Source of the DNA: Simmondsia chinensis
Lineage: Eukaryota > Streptophyta > Magnoliopsida > Caryophyllales > Simmondsiaceae
Assembly: GCA_018398585.1 (NCBI GenBank)
Contig: JAGTTD010000001.1
Location: 8,558,501 to 8,622,500, forward strand
Length of the DNA stretch: 64,000 nt
Reading direction: 5' to 3'
The notes under the pieces: model-generated
Told to the model about the DNA's origin: nothing
The model's input: the letters and a program-made list of their open reading frames with translations, nothing else
Databases searched by the model: none
Program-made: the position numbers and the translations under genes
Shown: positions 23,087-34,630 of the stretch, in pieces
Position numbering within the stretch: the first letter of the stretch is position 1
How the letters are laid out: the number at the start of each line of letters is the position of its first letter

Positions 23087-23888
23087 TGTTGGAAAAATCA
23101 CACATCAAGCACGAGTAGAAGCGAAAAATCAACAAAAACAATGACAAAATCAACACACCGATATTTACATGCAAACCCTCTCTAAACTAGAGGAAAAAAC
23201 CACGGGACCTAAATGGGTACCACATCCACTATGAAATTTAAGGATTACAAATTCTAATCATAACCCCCAAACCTCATATTACAATCATCATCATCGTCAA
23301 ATGTGAGTATTGCATGTTAAGTCACCAATCCACTCCCATTGTAGCTTTGAACGTCAAGCTACTAGCGCTCGCACAATGTAGCTTTGCACGGCAAGGTACT
23401 AGCCCTCCCAAAATGCAACTTTGGAAAGAGGAAGCTACAAAAAACTCTCAACATTCCAACAAGTCACCCGAGCATGACTCTTTTCATGCTCGGGGGAACC
23501 CACTCAACAAAAGACCTCACAAACGCTTACAAACAATTTTCTTACATCTCCCCTACTCTGAGTGCCCACGGGCACCCTTTTACAACAACCCACGCTCTCT
23601 ACATTTTTCCTCTCTATTCACTACAGAACTCTTTTTCTCTATGCTCTACAAACTCTTACAACCTAACACCACTTATTTATAACCAAGAAAAAAGGAAGAC
23701 AACCCATGCTAGTTTACTTGTGGAAGTAAACTGTCCACCCTATGAATCTAGTCATATACCCCTATATGACTTGAAAGAATAAACTTCCCATTTTTTTTTT
23801 TTCATTTTTCTTTTGCATTTTCTCTTTTTCCTTTTTCTCATTTTCATATTTTACACATATTAATTTTGAGGTAAAAAATTACCCAACA
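23087..23888 (-). repeat. 5' LTR of the small LTR element
   Basis: It starts and ends with tgtt/aaca-type termini. It contains a perfect 11-base-pair hairpin at 23467-23494 (arms cccgagcatga and tcatgctcggg, loop ctcttt), kept with one mismatch in the other LTR at 19030-19057. Open frames through this LTR are not genes. Confidence 0.7.
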
Positions 23889-24215
23889 TAATGAATTTGG
23901 AAAAAATAATTAGATGCCATAATTTATTTAGTATAGCCGAAACCTACATTGACAAAGGGAGAATAACAATATTTCACTATAGAAATAGAGATATGACAAC
24001 AGAGTATATTAATAATACTCAAAGGTCCTATTTATAAGTCTCTATAGTCATAATCAACAGGGAGTTCAAAAGTAACAATCATTTATAACCCTTAATAATG
24101 CAGCCATTAATTGACGGTTTTGGGAGACCATCAATTTTCAATCTTAACATTTAAAAAAAAAAAAATAAATATTCTTGATAGGATAGTGAGGTTTGAACTT
24201 TAATAATTATTAGGG
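23889..24215. other. AT-rich spacer, no gene seen
   Basis: Short AT-rich sequence between the small LTR element and the next foldback repeat. I recognise nothing in it. Confidence 0.4.
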
Positions 24216-25345
24216 AAATTATGACTTAGTGACTTTGAGATTTGAACATTTATACTTAAATATCTTTATATTTTAATATATACAATAAAATACCCTAAGG
24301 CTTAAATATTTTATCACATAAATATTCTATGTTAGAATTTGATGAATTTTTATAAGAAGACCAATTTTATACAAAAAATGTTGATGCAGTATATATAACC
24401 GATGCCAATGTTTTGATAAAATATTCACCGATTATTGATGTAAACTGCTTATGATGATTTTAGCAATGTGGTTATTTAGCATATTTTAAATATGTTTGAG
24501 TTGAGGTTCATTAGGATCAGCTGAACTGAAACTCTTATTACAGGCCTGGCATGATATTTCTAGCAAGACAAACAAAAAGTAAGAGGGGCCGGAGTACCCA
24601 TGGGGAAACCCTATGACACTGAAGTTAGTACTCGTCTTATAAAATAATAATAAAGGCAATTAGGAAATAAACAAAATAACGAATAATTGACCAATTAATA
24701 AGATCAGATAAAAGATGCTAATATCAAACCAGCCTAAGGCCTTCTCAAGGCTTTAATGACTAGCTTAGCCTTTATGGGCTAGTAGAATGAGTCAGCTAAC
24801 TTATGCCTTAATTAATAATAAGTAAAATTAGTATAAAATACTTAGATTAAAATAAGGAGGGAGCATAAATGATAACAACCAAATGAGAGAGAGAAAGAGG
24901 CACGAGGATGGGGGAGTGGGGACACCCCATGCCTCTCCTCTCTTGTCCTTCCCTTTCCTGAAATAATTCGTCTATTTGATATTTTTGGGGTCTAGTTTTC
25001 TAATTTACGTTTAATATATTGTTACCTGATTTTTGTGTACTAATCATCTGCTTAGGCATATATGTAAGTTACTCGCCCGTCTACAATAGCAAGTTGTCGA
25101 GTCCAAGTTATAAACATAAACTACATAAATATTGCTACAATCATGTGTCATTTTCACATTTGTTGGCAAAAAATTATCACATTTTAATGAAGATACTAAT
25201 ACATTGCCCAAGTGGTGTTCAATTTTAATATTTTTCCAAATAGAATCTATTGAATTTTGACAAAAGGGTGTACGATTGATAAAACTTAAAAACTTTAGGG
25301 TATCATGATAAAATGTTTAAAACTCAAAGTATCACATTATATATA
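24216..25345. repeat. Foldback (MITE-like) repeat of the aggtacct family, with inserted DNA
   Basis: The left end reads gaaattatgacttagtgac..gatttgaacattta..atatatacaataaaatacc; the right end carries the inverse of the inner part (ataaaatgtttaaaactcaaag). The same wording occurs in the elements at 50372-50938 and 50963-51508. Between about 24530 and 24950 lies unrelated sequence (ggggccggagtacccatgggg..agttagtactcg) resembling 49525-49590, probably part of an LTR. No coding content. Confidence 0.45.
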
Positions 25346-25473
25346 CAAGCAAAACTCTGTGCGATGCACAGCTGCTGTATGTATTTCTATGTGTTGGTTG
25401 TAGTAAATATCTAATGATTATATTTAGTATATGTGTAATATCGTGTCGTAAATTTCAAATCTAATTGAAGCAT

Positions 25474-26850
25474 ACCTTTAAAATTATTATTTTGGAATAT
25501 ATCCTTCCCATATTTTTCTTATATATAATAATTACTATTTCCAAAAATATATTTTCGTAAGAAAATGTTGATTTTTTTTTTTCATAAGTTACAAAATTTT
25601 TAAATAGACATATATCATTATATTGATATTAAGTTTATATATCTATATATGCAAACAAAATTTCCATATATACATAGATCTTACAAATATTTTTTTATTT
25701 TTTGGTTAAAATTTTTTTCCCTTCTTTCCATAAATAAATATTAAAATAATATTATTTATAAAATATATTTTAAAAATAATTTCAGCTCCAATTATAAAAA
25801 GTTTTGCGTACTATTAAATTATTATATTTATTATATATAAAAACTATTGTGGTTATATATCTATATATAATAATATATTTTTTTTAAATTTTATATGTTT
25901 TTATTATAAAATTTCTAAAAATAAATTTAAAATTATTATTTTAAAATATATCCTTTCCATATTTTTCTTACGTATAATAATTACTATTTTCATAAGAAAA
26001 TCTGTTAATTATTTTTTTTGTCATAGGTTAACAAAATTTTTAAACAGACACATATTATTATATTGATTTTTTTTTTTGATAATTATAAAGCAAAAGCTCA
26101 ATACAAAAACGGCAGCCAAAAAAGGCTCAAGAGGACGCTACAGGTATACAATGTTAGCCCACTACAAAAGGCTTAAATACTACAACATCTCCTGTAAAAT
26201 CACTTTCTTCACCCACCCAATGTTTAGTTTCAGGGGCTCCAGTCTGTGAGGCAGGCAACATTGCATGCCACTTCTGCTGGTGAAAACGGGAAATTCGGGT
26301 TCCAGACTTTGATCCAAAAATCAGCTCTGATTCGGATTGACCAGATGACATCTTTGGACTTCCAATGAGCGCTGTGGAACACTGACTTGTTCCTTGCACA
26401 CCATATTGATATTATGTCTCTATATTTATATATGCAAACAAAACTTTCATATATACATAGATCTTTCAAATATTTTTTGATTTTTTGGTTAAAATGTTTT
26501 CCTCTTCTTTCCATATATAAATATTAAAAATATTTTTAAAACTAATTTCAGTTATAATTATAAAACGTTTTGCATACTATTATATTACTATGTTTTTTTT
26601 ATATATACAACTTATTGTGTTTATATATCTATATATAATAATATATATATATTTTAATTTTATATATGTTTATTATAAAATTTTCCAAAAGAAATTTAAA
26701 ATTATTATTTTGGAATATATCCTTTTCATATTTTTCTTACATATAATAATTGCTACTTCCATATATTTTCGTAAGAAAATCTGTTGATTATTTTTTTTGT
26801 CATGGGTTCCAAAATTTTTTAAATGGACATAGACCGAATGTATTCTTAAA
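25474..26850. repeat. AT-rich tandem repeat, about 450-base unit, roughly 2.8 copies
   Basis: The sequence aaattattattttggaatatatcc..catatttttctta..gtaagaaaatct begins copies near 25477, 25928 and 26697, and the word atatatgcaaacaaaa..tttccatata recurs after each. The middle copy is interrupted by a LINE fragment. Unit function is unknown. Confidence 0.65.
26068..26402 (-). mobile_element. 5'-truncated LINE fragment inserted in the AT-rich tandem repeat
   Basis: Flanked by atattgat at 26060-26067 and 26403-26410, with a T run (poly-A tail on the minus strand) at 26068-26077. The minus strand gives an open segment with SESELIFGSKSG and ending near FKPFVVG, then a 3' UTR ending ttttgtattgagctttt, as in plant LINE tails. 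The 335-base length shows strong 5' truncation. Confidence 0.65.
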
Positions 26851-27303
26851 TATAAAAATTACTATATTTATAAAAATATATTTTTAAACATTTTGTTTAT
26901 ACATCTATATAATGTCACAACACCAATATGTCCCCTTTTACATTTTTAGTGTAAACTCTCTATAAACCGAAGCCACCATGGCCCTCTCACTCCCCTGTAA
27001 AGGCTTGCTTATATGCAGCGGTTTATGACGCCTAAATTTCATGCAAAAGACATAAACACATGTAAATGAAAGACACGGCGGGAGTTTGTAAATTAAGATT
27101 AATGCTTCTGACCTTGACGAAATTGTTGGTGATGGTAAGTGGGATGTAGAGCGCTCAAGCTTGGTTCTCTTCAATTTCAGATGTGAAATTTGTCCAATCC
27201 ACCATGCAAGGCATCATTAATCGTCCCCAAGTATGTGTTTTGAGCTCTCCATGGCGATATCCAGCGTGTAGTGGAGAATGTGATTTGTGAGGCTTAGGAT
27301 TTT
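26851..27303. other. Unassigned stretch, possible non-coding
   Basis: It is less AT-rich than its neighbours. It has short open frames on the minus strand (26938-27174) and splice-like sites, but no frame shows a family signature. I cannot call a gene. Confidence 0.35.
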
Positions 27304-27695
27304 TTTATTTATGAACAAAAGTCCCTATTTGGTTACTAAAGTGACAAAAAATTAACCTTTTAGTCACCCAACTCAATTTTTGGAAGATTTAGTCACCTAA
27401 CTCTTATAAAAAAGTTCCATTTAGTCACCCAAGTGATTTAAAGTGAACAAGTTAGTCACTCAACACAAACTTTGAAAGATTTGGTCACCCAACTCCTAAA
27501 AAAAAATTTATTTAGTCACCCATGTGAGAATATGAGTTAGTGAAGCATACCCAATAGGGTTGCTGAGGCATATATTTATAATAAAGAGTACAAGAATAAT
27601 TACAGAATATTATCAGAATAATATCAGAATAATATCAGGATAATATCAGAATAATATCAGAATAAAATCAATATAATATATCCTAATACGGCCCC

Positions 27696-28813
27696 TCAAT
27701 CTGTGCGAGGGGGACCTACGTGCAGATTGGCTTTATGGAAGTGGAAGCGATCAGTAACCAACCCTTTGGTGAATATGTCAGCAACCTGTTTGGTAGTAGG
27801 TGTGTACCGAACCTGGATATCACCCTTAACAACCTTCTCACGAACATAATGAAAGTTAACATCTACATGCATACTGCGATCATCAGAGATAGGATTGGCA
27901 GCTAGGTAGGTAGCGGAGACATTATCACAGTAGACAAGTATTGGGCCAGTGTGGCGCAGGCCTAAGTCACGCATAAGGTATCTGATCCAATCACATTCAG
28001 CAACAGCCTTAGCTACTGCACGATATTCGGACTCAATGGAAGATTTAGCAACTGTAGGCTGCTTCTTTGCACGCCACGAGATGAGATTAGGGCCAAGGAG
28101 CAAAGCGAAGCCTGTGGTTGAGCGACGAGTGTCAGGACAACCACCCCAGTCAGCGTCAGCATATGCCGTGACAGAGGTGCATGACCCCGGGCGATGGTAA
28201 GGCCATGATCGGGCATGAGCTTAAGGTACCGTAGGATGCGTTTAACCATCTGCCAATGGGAAGTAGTAGGAGAGTGCATAAACTGAGACACACGGTTAGC
28301 TGCATATGCGATGTCTGGACGGGTCATGGTGAGGTACTGGAGGGCACCTACCACACTAGGAAACTCGGTCGGATTGGGTAGGAGAGACCCATCAGACACA
28401 AACAGCTGGACCCGAGCCGGTAAGGGAGTTTGCATAGGTTTAGCCTCAAGCATGTCATGCTTACTCAGAAGATCCAGGGTGTATTTATGCTGAGAAAGAA
28501 ACAAATCATGTCTAGTGAGTTTGGCCTCTATTCCAAGGAAGTAATGAAGGGGGCCAAGATCTTTCATGGAAAACTGTGTGGAGAGAGAAGCAGTGAGGCA
28601 TGTGAGTAGAGAGGAGTCAGAGCCAGTAAGGATAATATCGTCCACATACAAAAGAAGGAAAAACGATGCTACTGGAGGAGCGATGTATAAATAAGAAGGG
28701 ATCAGCCTTACTACAGTAAAACCCAAGACTATAGAGGAACGTACTAAACCTATGAAACTAGGCTCGAGGGGCCTTTTTGAGGCCATAGAGAGCTTTTCGC
28801 AGGCGGCATACAT
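27696..28813 (-). pseudogene. Copia reverse transcriptase C-terminal part and RNase H, frameshifted
   Basis: The frame starting near 28813 carries LYVDDIILTGS (intact YVDD), MKDLGPLHYFLGIE, MTRPDIAYAANRVSQFMHSP and MVKRILRYLK. After a shift around 28150 the RNase H follows: SWRAKKQPTVAKSSIESEYRA, VYCDNVSATYLAANP, HVDVNFHYVREKV and DIFTKGL, stop at 27696. The lineage wording (LLYVDDIILTGS, MKDLGPLHYFLG) suggests Ale/Retrofit. Confidence 0.82.
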
Positions 28814-28816
28814 GCG

Positions 28817-30515
28817 TCAGGTATTTCGGGTGACAACAGGGCTAAAAGTCTGAAAGTAGTCAAGGCTCTCACGTTGATGGAAACCTTGAGCAATAAGGCG
28901 GGCCTTGAATCGATCAACAGAACCATCAGGTTTATACTTGACCTTATACTTCCAAGTACTACCGACCATATTTTGAGAAGGTGAAGCAGGAACTAAGTCC
29001 CATGTCTGGTTTTGAATGATAGCATTGAACTCCTTAGCCATGGCTTCCTGCCACTGAGGATTCTTAACGGCCTGTGAAAAACATGTTGGCTCCTGTATGA
29101 CAACCATAGAGCTAAGAGACAGTATGAGTTTGGAATTGCGTATCCAGTCCTTGAGGCGGGTGCGCATGGGGTGGACATTCGAGGTGGAGGGTACGGCAGT
29201 GGGGGTAGGCTGAGGCCCGGGGTGACCATCCAAGGAGGGCACAGTGGTGTCAGCGTGAGGATCCTGATGTGCGCCCCCGGAGTCATGGACGGGACCCGAC
29301 TCGGCCATGGGAACCGTGGTGTTGGGGCTAAGCAACCTGGCCGAAGGTGGGGAGTGAGGGGATGCAATGGGGATCCGTGGTGGCATGGGCAGGAAAGAAC
29401 TCGAGCCCGAGACACTCGAAAGCCGTGCAACAGTACTAGAGGCGGTTGTAGGCATGGAGTAAGCCAAAATCGGACTCGGTAGGGGAACGTCCACAACCGC
29501 CTGGGTCGGCGGCGCATGCAAACTAAACATGAGATCTAGATAAGGAAACAAATGCTCAACAAAATGGACATGACGACTAGTATGGACTCTACCAGTAGTG
29601 GGGTCTAAACAACGATACCCTTTGTAACGACCTGCATACCCAATAAAGAGGCAGGGGACAGATCGTGGGGCTAATTTATGAGGGGTATGGGATGTGATGT
29701 TGGGGTAACATGCACACCCAAAGACCCAAAAAAATTTATAGTCAGGCGCCTTTTTAAACAGTTTTTCAAAGGGAGAAAGATTTTGTAAGTTTGGGGTAGG
29801 CAACCGATTTATAATGTAACAAGCAGTTCAAGTAGTATCAGCCCAAAATTTAGGTGGAAGACGCGCCTAAAAGAGTAGGGTCCATACCATTTCACTTAAA
29901 TGTTGATGCTTTCGTTCCGTCACCCCATTTTGTTGTGGGGTATCAGGACAAGAGAGGCGGAAGTGAATACCATAAGTGCGACAAAGGTTAGCCATGGACC
30001 TATTGTCAAACTCACGGCCTCCATCACTTTGAAAACATTTAATTTTGACATTGAACTGGTTTTCGACAAAGACCTTAAAATCAGTAAAGATGGAGTACAC
30101 TTCGTCCTTCCTTTGCATCAGATAAAGCCAGGTAAAGTGTGTATAATCATCAACAAATAACACATAATACCGAAAAGCAGATCCAGACACAACAAGTGAT
30201 TGCCAAACATTCGAATGTATTAATTGCAAAGGCGAAGTAGTAGCATGTAACACACGCAAAATGGTAAACGCGGGACTTTCCTAGACAACATGCATGACAA
30301 TGTTTTATTGAGCTAGCACTAGAAACAGAAGAAATCAAAGAACAGGTCCGTAAAGTATCCAAAATAGAATTTCCTAAATGACCTAAGCGCCTGTGCCAGG
30401 GTTCAGTTGGGATGGCTCGTGCTATGAGTTTAGTAGGGTGCGGAGAAAACCCATAAAGGGGTCCTTCACTGCGTATCTTGAGGAGGGGCGTCCCCATAGC
30501 CTTGTCCTTGACACA
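28817..30515 (-). pseudogene. Copia integrase and N-terminal reverse transcriptase, frameshifted
   Basis: From about 30500 a shifted frame shows WHRRLGHLG and HCHACCLGKS (zinc-binding region), then LFVDDYTHFTWLYLM, FQSDGGREFDN and PQQNGVTERKHQHLSE (DDE integrase). A second shift near 29860 leads to FGCACYPN, HKLAPRSVPCLFIGY, a Pro/Ser/Thr-rich spacer and RT start QWQEAMAKEFNAI and FKARLIAQGFHQ. It ends SPVVTRNT with a stop, and about 65 residues normally found here are missing. Confidence 0.82.
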
Positions 30516-31820
30516 AAAGGAAAAAAGAGTCAAACTCCACAGCACAGTTATTATCACGACATAACTGTTTAATGGACAATAGGTTGTATGTAAGACCAGG
30601 AACCAACATAACATTAGGAAGTAACGGATCACGAGAGTTAGTGCGAATTTTTGAAAAACCAACATGAGCGACTGGTAACAGGGAACCATTGCCAACTTGA
30701 ATTAATTTTGAACCACGATAAATAGTGTGTTTAGTTAAAATACCTGCGTTGGAAGTCATATGGTTAGACGCCCCCGAGTCAGGGTACCATGTAGGATAAG
30801 TAGAATCATTAACAGACATGGTCGATAGAGATTGGGAGAGATCAGAATTAACATAGCGGTGAGGACAGAGAGAGGCAGCATGACCTGCTTGATGACAAAT
30901 TTGACAGACCAATGGACCGGCACCAAGTATACCGTCATGAGGCCGACGAGAATGCATACTTGAGTTGCGACCCCAAGTTTGTTGATGCGGAGGGAGACCA
31001 TCGGTGGGAACCATACCTGTACCAGGAGGATGTTGTGATTGATCATGCGACCCACCACGACCCCCGGAGTTCCCATTGCAATTGTTGTTGCGTCCACGGC
31101 CCTTACATCCACGTCCATCGCGACCCCGACCCAAGCCCGAGGAGTCCGCGAGAGGAGGAGCGGCTAAGAGTGCATGGACGTGATCTGTAGAGGAGCGAGC
31201 GTGAGTGCGAGCAAGAGTAGCCTCTTCATCTAACAGTGCAGTCTTGAGTTGTTCAAAAGAGAGATCCCTAGACGACTGACGGGTGAAAGTTTTGAAGGTG
31301 GCATACTCCAGAGGGAGACCGAAGAGAGCGTAATGGAGGAGCTCACGGTTAGGGACAGGTGAATCTATGGCGGCCAGGTCATCGGCTATGGTTTTGAGTT
31401 CAGTAAGGTAGGTGGTCATGGATTTATTTTCTTTATGTAAGGTGACAAGTTGAGAGCGAAGGTCGAACTCCTTAGCAAGGGAGTGGTCACAAAAGTGTTT
31501 GGCTAGGGCGGTCCACATGTCTTGGGATGTAGGGTGGTGGATGACATCATTTAGGACCGGGCAAGCGAGAGAGGCAGACAGACATGCCCTAATGCTTTGA
31601 TCTACATAAGACCATGTTATAGCGTCAGGGTTGGGGATATATTGGCCCGTGGGTGTTAGAATTTGGTCGGGGGCACACGGGTGTGAGCCATCGACGAAGC
31701 CCATAAGTCAATGGGCACGAAGAACCATGGAGACTTGTTCCCTCCATGTGCTATAATCGGTGGGGGTTTCTAGTTTAATAGTAACTAGACTGGTAATAGA
31801 GGAGGGGTAAAGGGGAGTCA

Positions 31821-31858
<38 letters not shown>

Positions 31859-32271
31859 GCAGGTAGGGACGATGCACCAGCCATGAGGGGGGACGAGTAA
31901 TTGGAAAAATTAAAGGAGGGTAAGGGAAGACCAATACTATACCCGGAGGAGGAAGCACCGATATTAGAGGATGACAAAGTCGAATCAGCATGAGAGGAGG
32001 AGAGAGAGGGGAGCGAGAACTCGTGAGTGAGCCCAGAAGAGAGAGGGGCCGACATAGGCACGGTCGGCAGTAGGGGTCGGGGCGGAGGCTGGGCGAGGTA
32101 GGTCAGCGGCCGAGCGGCAGCTGTTGGTGCCGGTGACAGGGGGGAAGGCATCGACACTGGAGAGAGAAGGAGAGGAGGAGGTAGCAGCCATGGGGTTCGA
32201 CACAGTGGTGACCGGCGAACAATGATGACCAGCGACTTGGGCGAAGAGACGATGGGCGACGGGTTCGACAA
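30516..32271 (-). pseudogene. Copia gag and protease, one in-frame stop
   Basis: The N-terminal part (32271-31708) is Ser/Pro-rich with an 11-proline run encoded by a 33-base G tract on the plus strand (31824-31856), then the gag start IKLETPTDYSTWREQVSMVLRAH. A TGA at 31708-31710 stops it; the same frame resumes at MGFVDGSHP. The UBN2-type gag (DMWTALAKHF, SRDLSFEQLK), a Gly/Arg-rich linker, zinc knuckle CQICHQAGHAASLC and protease motif WYPDSGASNHMT follow. The frame is lost near 30510, at the protease-integrase border. Confidence 0.82.
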
Positions 32272-33846
32272 GAAATAGGGGCAGCCGGAGCAACAACGGG
32301 CGACAGTGATCCCGGGCCGGAGCGGTGGCAGAGATGCTGGTGCGACCAGGTGGGGAGAGAGAGGAGGTCGCCGGTGGTCGCAGGTGGGGATGGCGGCTAG
32401 GTTTGAGGGTTAGGGTTTCGTCCCTGCTCGCAGGGAACCACCCACCCCGGGCACGCCCTTTTAGTGAAGCATACCCAATCGGGTTGCTGAGGCATATATT
32501 TATAGTAAAGAGTACATGAATAATTACAGAATATTATCAGGATAATATAAGAATGATATCAGAATAAAATTAATATAATATATCCTAATAGCCCAAATAG
32601 TTTAAAATGAATTAAATTTACTACTTAATTAAAAAATAATAAACTTAATCATATTTATGAATTATTTATTTTATTGATCTGCAATTTTCTAACTTTATTA
32701 AAATTTGTCTATTATTTTTTCCAAAATAATTGTTCATATTTTATTTTATAATCAAATTATTATTTTGCTATTAATATAAATAAAAATTAAAAGATAAGTA
32801 ATCAATTTTGCCATAGAATAACATAAAAATAAATTAAACAAAAAATAATCCCAAATAATTTACATATATCTATAACATAAAAAGCTAAAAAGTAAAAATA
32901 TTTACTTTAAGTTAAAAGCTTAATCAAAATTTCATCTCAAAGTCATCCTAAAAATAATTTCTCTCCCAATTCCCCCCTCCAAAAGCGCCTTTTAAAAAAA
33001 TATAATTAACAAAAAATTATATATATTGCAATATTAGCCTATATTGTCAAAAATTATTTAAAATGGTAATTGCGCAAAAAACAATTTCATAAATGTAATT
33101 ATTCATATATTTATAATTTATTATTATATATCTAATTCTTGGTTAATTATATTTTTTAAAGGCCACTTTTTTTTTGGGAGGGGGGGGGGGGGGGGGGGGG
33201 TGAGGCAGATAATTTTGGGAGAAAAATTATTTTTAGAATGAATTTGAGAGGAAATTTTGGGAGGGAAATTGATTTTTGCTTTTTGTGAGAGAATTTTAAT
33301 TAAGTATTTAACTTAAAGTAGATATTTTCATTTTTTAGTTTTTTAAAATTATCACTATATGTAATATATTTTAGCTCATTTTCATTTAATTTTTTTTTTA
33401 TGTTATTTTATGGCAAAATTGATTACTTATTTTTTACATAATATTAATAGCGAAACAATAATTTGATTATAAAATAAAAGATGAACAATTATTTTGGAAA
33501 AAATAGAAAAATTTTAATAAAGTTAGAAAATTGCAGATCAATGAAATAAATAATTCATAAATATGATTAAGTTCATTATTTTTTACTTAAGTAGTGAATT
33601 CAATTAATTTTAAAATATTTGGATGACTAAATAAGATTTTTATTAGGAATTGGGTGACCAAATCTTTTAAATTTTGAGTTAAGTGACTAACTTGTTCATT
33701 TTAAATTACTTGGGTAACTAAATAGAACTTTTTTAAGAGTTGGGTGACTAAATCTTCTAAAAATTGAGTTGGGTGACTAAAAGATTAATTTTTGCTCACT
33801 TTAGTAACTAAATAGGGACTTTTGTCTTTATTTATGTTGACAAATG

Positions 33847-34075
33847 TGTCATTGTATTGGCGTAGGGGTTTTGTTTTGTCTTTATAGCAATTATGCTGAT
33901 TTCAATTATGACTGATAATTGTAACAACTTGCATTTAAATATATTAGAATTTTAAAAATGTGTCACTGTATTAGCTTAGGATTTTTTATTTTGTATTTAT
34001 TTATAGCAATCATGTTGATTTCAATTATAAATGATAATTGTAACGGCTTGTACTTAAATATATGAGAATTAATTT
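33847..34075. repeat. Two-copy tandem repeat, period about 113 bases
   Basis: The sequence gtgtcattgtattggc..ttatagcaattatgctgatttcaatta..ataattgtaac is repeated with substitutions from 33960. It sits directly outside the MULE-like element. No function is evident; the rest up to 34630 is AT-rich without a recognisable gene. Confidence 0.6.
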
Positions 34076-34630
34076 TAAATAATTTTAAATATATGAGAAT
34101 TAAGTTGGGAATCCCTTAGCTGTTCAAACCTTTCGGCTTCTACTTAAATAAGGCTTTAATGAATACCATAATTATTTGATTTTTCTTTCTTTTTTTTTTT
34201 TCTTATGGTTTGGGAAAATCAAATGCTTAAACTTTGGATGTTGAGGATTTGAGGATAGAGAGCTTTTGAGGAGGTGAGGCACTTGAAATTAATATAGTAT
34301 AGATTGCTAGGGCACCTAAGTGATATGTATTCAAACTTAGGGTACATAAGTGATAATTTTCCTAATTATTATTAGGGATAGTGATAGGGTAGCTGCTTAT
34401 GTGGAGTGGATATGGTGCAAGTGAGATATTTATATGATACATTTCTGAATTTGTAGGACGAAGTCCATATAGGTAGGCCCGCCTGTATGAGCAACATGTA
34501 GGGCTCCTACACTTCGTAGGCCCATGTGGGAGAAATCAGCTTAGGCTCAGGTCGAGAAACCATATGGTGGAGCAGTGGGGGCCTAAGAATCGTGCCACAG
34601 GTCTACGAGCTAGATGGTGTGTAACTACAC

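Larger units (their letters stand above)
18502..23888 (-). mobile_element. Small non-autonomous LTR retrotransposon, split by a nested Gypsy
   Basis: Two LTRs of about 800 bases align: 23087-23888 (5' LTR on the minus strand) and 18502-19285 continued at 22486-22665 (3' LTR). Between them only about 420 bases remain. Reading minus, the 5' LTR ends in ttccaaca and is followed by a primer-binding site like the initiator-Met type (tggtattagagc, complement of 23073-23084); a purine tract agataagggggagat precedes the 3' LTR. Flanks taaag (18497-18501) and taatg (23889-23893) are a 4/5 TSD. With no gag or pol and a short interior, this is a TRIM/SMART-like element. Both LTRs carry a stable hairpin. 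Confidence 0.72.
27523..32590 (-). mobile_element. Ty1-copia element (Ale/Retrofit-like), near full length but defective
   Basis: Short LTRs (27523-27688 as 3', 32461-32590 as 5' on the minus strand) share gaagcataccca, ggttgctgaggcatatattta and repeated atatcag words. Flanks accca (27518-27522) and gccca (32591-32595) form a 4/5 TSD inside the left arm of the MULE-like element, so the Copia came later. Gag, protease, integrase, RT and RNase H follow in Copia order. The LTR starts tattagg rather than tgttagg in both copies, and the 5' LTR/PBS junction is altered (no tggtatcagagc). A purine tract (ttgaggggccg) precedes the 3' LTR. Confidence 0.85.
27314..33826. mobile_element. Long-TIR foldback MULE-like element, interrupted by a Copia
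   Basis: A 10-base duplication tttatttatg lies at 27304-27313 and 33827-33836. Inside, the arms are long inverted repeats: acaaaagtccctatt..gttactaaagtga..ttttagtcacccaactc on the left (27314-27522, resuming at 32591-33000) and its complement on the right (33230-33826), about 600 bases per arm. Within the arms the words gtcacccaactc and gattt are repeated every 50-60 bases. The centre holds a 21-base G run (33180-33200). A 9-10 base TSD with long TIRs is the MULE pattern. No transposase is present; without the Copia the element is about 1.45 kb. Confidence 0.72.

Noticed and set aside
23314..23782. Plus-strand open frames of about 120-130 codons
   Set aside because: They lie entirely inside an LTR, and the same region of the partner LTR is not open in the same way.
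26938..27174. Minus-strand frame of 78 codons with splice-like flanks
   Set aside because: No conserved motif, neighbouring frames equally open, and no partner exons found.
28993..29517. Alternative-frame ORF of 174 codons in Copia
   Set aside because: It is a shadow of the integrase-RT spacer frame, which is the one with Copia motifs.
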